Shown: piece by piece, positions 60,294 through 64,000 of the stretch | Layout of the letters: every line of letters begins with the position of its first letter | Numbering within the stretch: the first letter of the stretch is position 1 | Assembly (NCBI GenBank): GCA_965263215.1 | Contig: OZ253663.1 | Span: 2,108,001-2,172,000 of the forward strand | DNA length: 64,000 bases | Direction of reading: 5' to 3' | Source of the DNA: UBA1672 sp965263215 | Lineage (GTDB): Bacteria; Pseudomonadota; Alphaproteobacteria; Micavibrionales; Micavibrionaceae | Position numbers and translations under genes: made by a program | The notes under the pieces: generated by a model | Told to the model about the DNA's origin: nothing | Databases searched by the model: none | Seen by the model: the letters and a program-made list of their open reading frames with translations, nothing else

Positions 60294-62198
60294 TTATGCC
60301 GGAACGCTACTACCACCGCCCTTAGGCACTGAGCCACCACCACTAGGAACTGATGATCTTGGCGGCGTGTCCGCATTATCGTCATCCGGATCATCGCGAA
60401 GAATAGGCTCCCCACGCAGAAGCGCCTTAATTTCATCACCGGACAATAATTCATATTCGAGCAATGCCTTGGCAATGGTATGAAGATCATCAATGTTCTC
60501 AGTGATAATCTTCATGGCCTTATCATAACCCTCATCAATAAAGCGACGTACTTCCGTATCAATTTTATTGGACATCGCGCTAGAGATACGGCGTTTGTCG
60601 TAACTGCTCGGATCATCACCAAAGTTGACCATGCCGATTTCATCACTCAACCCCCATTCCATCACCATGGCTCTTGCCATTTGGCTGACTTGCTGGATAT
60701 CACCTGATGCACCGTTCGTTACATATTCCTTACCGAAGATCACTTCCTCTGCAACACGTCCGCCCATACCGACTGAAAGGTTTGCCCGCATTTTCGCAAG
60801 AGAATAACTATAGCGATCCCCCTCCGGCAGGCGCATCACCATCCCGAGCGCACGGCCACGCGGTACAATCGTTGCCTTATGAATAGGATCAGACTCAGGT
60901 TCATGCAGAGTAACAAGTGCATGACCAGCCTCATGATAAGCTGTGAGCTTTTTCTCATCCTCACTCATCGCCATAGAACGACGTTCTGCGCCCATCATGA
61001 CCTTATCTTTGGCTTCCTCCAGATCATCCATGCCAATCACACGCTTATTCTTACGCGCTGCCATCAAAGCCGCTTCGTTTACAAGGTTGGCAAGCTCCGC
61101 ACCTGAAAAGCCCGGTGTTCCACGTGCAATAATCGACGCATCGACATTATTCGCCAATGGCACTTTACGCATGTGAACCTCAAGAATTTTCTCACGCCCC
61201 TTCACATCCGGCAACGGGACCGTGATTTGACGGTCAAAACGCCCCGGACGTAGCAACGCAGGGTCAAGAACATCCGGCCTGTTTGTCGCGGCCAGAATGA
61301 TAACACCTTCAGTTGCATCAAATCCGTCCATCTCAACAAGCATTTGGTTCAATGTTTGCTCGCGCTCGTCGTTTCCGCCGCCATATCCGGCGCCACGGTG
61401 ACGACCAACCGCATCGATCTCATCAATGAAGATAATACATGGCGCGTTTTTACGCCCCTGTTCGAACATATCACGTACACGGCTGGCACCGACACCAACA
61501 AACATTTCAACAAAATCCGAACCGGAAATTGTGAAGAACGGCACACCAGCCTCCCCCGCTACGGCGCGGGCAATCAATGTTTTACCGGTACCGGGTGACC
61601 CGACAAGCAACGCACCCTTGGGAATATTACCACCAAGGCGTTGGAATTTCTGCGGATCTTTCAAGAAGTCTACAACCTCTTCCAACTCTTGCTTAGCCTC
61701 TTCTATGCCGGCAACATCTTCAAATGTGACTTTACCCTGCTTTTCTGTCAGCATTTTCGCGCGGGACTTACCAAACCCCATGGCGCCGCCGCCGCCTTTA
61801 CCGTTCATCTGTCGCATGACAAACAACCAGAATCCGATCAAAAGAAGGATCGGTGCAAAATTCAATAAGATGTAACCTATACCGATAGATGGCGGATCAG
61901 GCTCTTGCGCCTTAATTACGACAGCCGTATTCGTCAGACGATCAACCACGTTTTCATAGGGAGGAACTTTGGTTATAAAATTACCACCTTCACCGGAATA
62001 CGTCCCGTGAACCTCATCACCTTTAATGATGACTTCTGTCACTTGTCCCTTTTGGGATTGTGTCATAAATTCGCTATAGCTTAACTCTTGGCCATTCCCT
62101 GCCACGCCTTGCTGCGCTTCTTTTGCAACATTCAGAAGCAAAATAATGACGAGGGCAATCGCCAACCAAAAAACCAGATTTTTATTTGTTTTATTCAT
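60294..62198 (-). CDS. ftsH: ATP-dependent zinc metalloprotease FtsH
   Basis: 634 residues: two N-terminal membrane helices (about 8-24 and 110-130), AAA domain with Walker A GSPGTGKT (near residue 200) and IIFIDEIDAVGRHRG, second region of homology NRPDVLDPALLRPGRFDR, and the zinc protease site HEAGH (near residue 421). It degrades membrane proteins and, in many bacteria, the LpxC or sigma-32 regulators. The C-terminus is Gly/Pro/Ser-rich. AGGATAG precedes the ATG. It lies 125 bases after tilS. Confidence 0.96.
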   Translation of the reverse strand: MNKTNKNLVFWLAIALVIILLLNVAKEAQQGVAGNGQELSYSEFMTQSQKGQVTEVIIKGDEVHGTYSGEGGNFITKVPPYENVVDRLTNTAVVIKAQEPDPPSIGIGYILLNFAPILLLIGFWLFVMRQMNGKGGGGAMGFGKSRAKMLTEKQGKVTFEDVAGIEEAKQELEEVVDFLKDPQKFQRLGGNIPKGALLVGSPGTGKTLIARAVAGEAGVPFFTISGSDFVEMFVGVGASRVRDMFEQGRKNAPCIIFIDEIDAVGRHRGAGYGGGNDEREQTLNQMLVEMDGFDATEGVIILAATNRPDVLDPALLRPGRFDRQITVPLPDVKGREKILEVHMRKVPLANNVDASIIARGTPGFSGAELANLVNEAALMAARKNKRVIGMDDLEEAKDKVMMGAERRSMAMSEDEKKLTAYHEAGHALVTLHEPESDPIHKATIVPRGRALGMVMRLPEGDRYSYSLAKMRANLSVGMGGRVAEEVIFGKEYVTNGASGDIQQVSQMARAMVMEWGLSDEIGMVNFGDDPSSYDKRRISSAMSNKIDTEVRRFIDEGYDKAMKIITENIDDLHTIAKALLEYELLSGDEIKALLRGEPILRDDPDDDNADTPPRSSVPSGGGSVPKGGGSSVPA

Positions 62199-62323
62199 AA
62201 TCTATCCTGATTGTTAAACTAAAATCGTACCTGATGCTGAAACTGTGAAACCAAGTGTAGTTTAAATCCGTTAATAATACCCAAACCTAACGCACTTTAC
62301 GGGTATAAATAAAGCGTTTTTAT

Positions 62324-63337
62324 CTAATCCTTATGCTCACGGCTAAGTTCGAGCGTCGCTTGATCTTCATTACATTCAAAGACCACGCCCCCTAAAGTTC
62401 GTTTCCTAAAACTTTTTGGTTTCATTAAATCTTCACATAAATTTTCAGCGCGTTCTAATCTTACGCCATAATCTCTATCGGGCGACAGCTCTGCCATAGC
62501 CTTTAAAATCACCCGCAAAACAATCTCAAATGGATTGGCAAGCAACAAAACAATATCCAATACGATACGATTACTATCTTTCTTTAAAATTACATTTTTG
62601 CATTCTTTTTCAACAATATGATCTACGGCCTCCCTCACCCTCAAAAGACGTTTTGCCGTCATAGAGAGGCGTTTAGGCGTTAATCCCTCGACGGATAAAA
62701 CATCCATGGATTTGCGCAATCGTACGCGCGCATAATCATCGGAATCATTGGATGGGTCATTGATGAAATCAATGTTATGGCCTTCACAATAATCAATAAT
62801 CTCTGACTTTTGCATATCCAGAAACGGACGGCATAAAAGAATATCATCACGCACATGCATATGCGGCATTCCACCAAGGCCATCTAAACCACTGCCCTTG
62901 GCAAGACGAAACAGGAAGGTTTCCGCCTGATCATCCATGTGATGCCCAAGAAATAAATGCGACAGATTATGATCGCGCATGTAATCCCCCATTAGATCAT
63001 ATCGCGCGTTACGAGCTCTTTCCTGAACGCGCGCTGTGGGTTTTTCATCATGATGCCATGTTAAAATCTGATGCTGGACGTTTGGCAAAGCATCAAGTGC
63101 CTTGGCAACTTGCCGTGCCTCCTCCGCGGCCTCCGGGCGCAAACCGTGATCAACACTTAGGGCATGAAGTGTGTTACCTGTTCCCCCAAAGAAATCAGAC
63201 AGCGCATAGCACAAAGCCATGCTATCAGCGCCACCCGAAACACCCACTGCAATATCAACATTACCGTGGATTAGTTCAGCATAACGACTTTCCATCGCAG
63301 CAGAAAAGCGCGCCATAAAATCATGGTTTTTATTCAT
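62324..63337 (-). CDS. tilS: tRNA(Ile)-lysidine synthetase
   Basis: 337 residues. The PP-loop VSGGADSMAL (33-42) binds ATP; LSVDHGLRPEAAEEA, HHMDDQAETFLFRLAKGSGLDGLGGM and RPFLDMQKSEI are conserved. It converts C34 of tRNA-Ile(CAU) to lysidine so that it reads AUA. It falls between cpoB and ftsH, a standard alphaproteobacterial order. Confidence 0.94.
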   Translation of the reverse strand: MNKNHDFMARFSAAMESRYAELIHGNVDIAVGVSGGADSMALCYALSDFFGGTGNTLHALSVDHGLRPEAAEEARQVAKALDALPNVQHQILTWHHDEKPTARVQERARNARYDLMGDYMRDHNLSHLFLGHHMDDQAETFLFRLAKGSGLDGLGGMPHMHVRDDILLCRPFLDMQKSEIIDYCEGHNIDFINDPSNDSDDYARVRLRKSMDVLSVEGLTPKRLSMTAKRLLRVREAVDHIVEKECKNVILKKDSNRIVLDIVLLLANPFEIVLRVILKAMAELSPDRDYGVRLERAENLCEDLMKPKSFRKRTLGGVVFECNEDQATLELSREHKD

Positions 63338-63389
63338 AAAAGGTAATCTATTGAAAATCTATCGGCGGGACAAGGTCAGCGTAGTCGTT

Positions 63390-64000
63390 TTAAGAGCAGC
63401 TTATTTTCCCCATTTCCGAATCAGCGCGTTTCAAAACAGGCACGGAAGACTTAGAATAGTCCTTCTTAAGCTGTTTAAAAGCAATACAGGCATCATCTGT
63501 TTTGCCCATACCAACCAGTGCCATACCAAGCTTTAGAAGATTACTCGCGGCCTTAGGGCTTCTGGGGTATTTTTGATACCCTTCGGCAAATACACGCGCC
63601 GCACGTTCATAGTCACCACGCACGTAAAATGTTTCACCGTACCAATATTTCGCATTAGAAATCAGGTCGCTCTCAGGATAGTTATTCATAAAGCTCGCAA
63701 ATTCAGATTCCGCGCGCTCAAAGTCACGCGCCTTTATGTATGAATATGCGGTATCGTAAGCCCGCGGCGCACCACCGGCATTGCTGACCGCGCCTGTTGG
63801 CGACTTATTCAATGTGCCCAATGTCTGGGTATTCTCAGGCGGGTTATATTGAAACGACCCCCCTCTTGCATCCGGATCATTCGCAGGGGCAACGGCCACT
63901 CTGTCCGTATCACTCAACGTTTCGACAACTTTAATGCCGGGTGCATTGCCGTTCGACACCATAGAGCCCGACTTAACAGCATCTAATTCGCTTTGCGCTT
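63390..64000 (-). CDS. cpoB: Cell division coordinator CpoB (YbgF), C-terminal part, cut by window end
   Basis: The open frame runs without a stop to the window end; the first in-frame ATG (63962) is an internal Met. The C-terminal 120 residues form three TPR units (RAYDTAYSYIKARDFERAESEFASFMNNYPES..., ERAARVFAEGYQKYPRSPKAASNLLKLGMALV...), as in YbgF/CpoB of the Tol-Pal system. The part towards the window end (residues rich in Asn, Pro and Gly) is the linker to the missing N-terminal coiled coil. CpoB coordinates outer-membrane constriction with murein synthesis. Confidence 0.88.
   Translation of the reverse strand, partial: AQSELDAVKSGSMVSNGNAPGIKVVETLSDTDRVAVAPANDPDARGGSFQYNPPENTQTLGTLNKSPTGAVSNAGGAPRAYDTAYSYIKARDFERAESEFASFMNNYPESDLISNAKYWYGETFYVRGDYERAARVFAEGYQKYPRSPKAASNLLKLGMALVGMGKTDDACIAFKQLKKDYSKSSVPVLKRADSEMGKISCS

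Noticed and set aside
1..64000. CRISPR array or cas genes
   Set aside because: No regularly spaced short repeats and no Cas-like proteins were found; the repeats present are the att blocks and the 173-bp duplication.

Overview
The window reads as an ordinary chromosomal stretch of an alphaproteobacterium. The pointers are a CpdR-type receiver protein, a CckA-like hybrid histidine kinase, a complete Cpa-type Tad pilus locus, HisZ (which implies a short-form HisG), and the grouping cpoB-tilS-ftsH-(gap)-glmM. Composition is moderate to AT-leaning. I suspect a Rhodospirillales- or Micavibrio-like lineage, but the sequence does not settle it.

Layout. 1-4.1 kb: glpK (cut by the window start) and glpD, then a hybrid kinase and receiver pair. 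4.3-10.8 kb: a YjbH-family exopolysaccharide protein, RluD, a large exported protein of unknown function, a GT4 glycosyltransferase and CpdR. 10.9-17.14 kb: tRNA-Val(GAC) followed by two consecutive DNA segments of about 3.1 kb. Each ends in a ~105-bp repeat that finishes with the 3' end of the tRNA. The first carries a DUF1611 protein, a PLP amino-acid racemase and an exported protein. The second carries one secreted pentapeptide-repeat protein. Neither encodes an integrase. I regard this tandem array of integrase-less, tRNA-derived cassettes as the most unusual structure here.

17.2-31.8 kb is rich in metal handling. It holds a FieF-like cation exporter; a four-gene operon behind a perfect Zur-type palindrome (exported protein, ABC ATPase, permease with a 29-histidine loop, DUF3299-like protein); two GDPD-family proteins, one fused to a GalU-like nucleotidyltransferase; an HbpS/GlcG-like protein; a MuiA/DUF4139 protein; and a SitABCD/MntABC-type manganese/iron ABC operon ending in mntR, with an MntR-like operator over its promoter.

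31.9-35.1 kb is an accessory patch: a cytoplasmic protein with an HEVAH zincin motif converges on a toxin-like gene, preceded by two tandem paralogues with near-identical starts and divergent ends (possible immunity genes). 35.2-36.5 kb holds a secretin-N-like protein and a TadD lipoprotein, satellites of the main Tad locus. 37.1-39.4 kb encodes a YyaL/DUF255 protein with a DsbD-like tail.

39.5-54.3 kb, all on the minus strand, is the Tad pilus locus, read 54.3 to 39.5: a membrane-anchored pseudokinase, a small membrane protein, two TadE-like pseudopilins, TadG, Flp pilin, CpaA, CpaB, CpaC, CpaD, CpaE, CpaF, TadB, TadC. 54.5-64 kb is housekeeping: purA, hisZ, glmM, ftsH, tilS and cpoB (cut by the window end), interrupted between glmM and ftsH by a plus-strand pair, a degenerate SGNH-like lipoprotein and an N-formylglutamate amidohydrolase-like protein.
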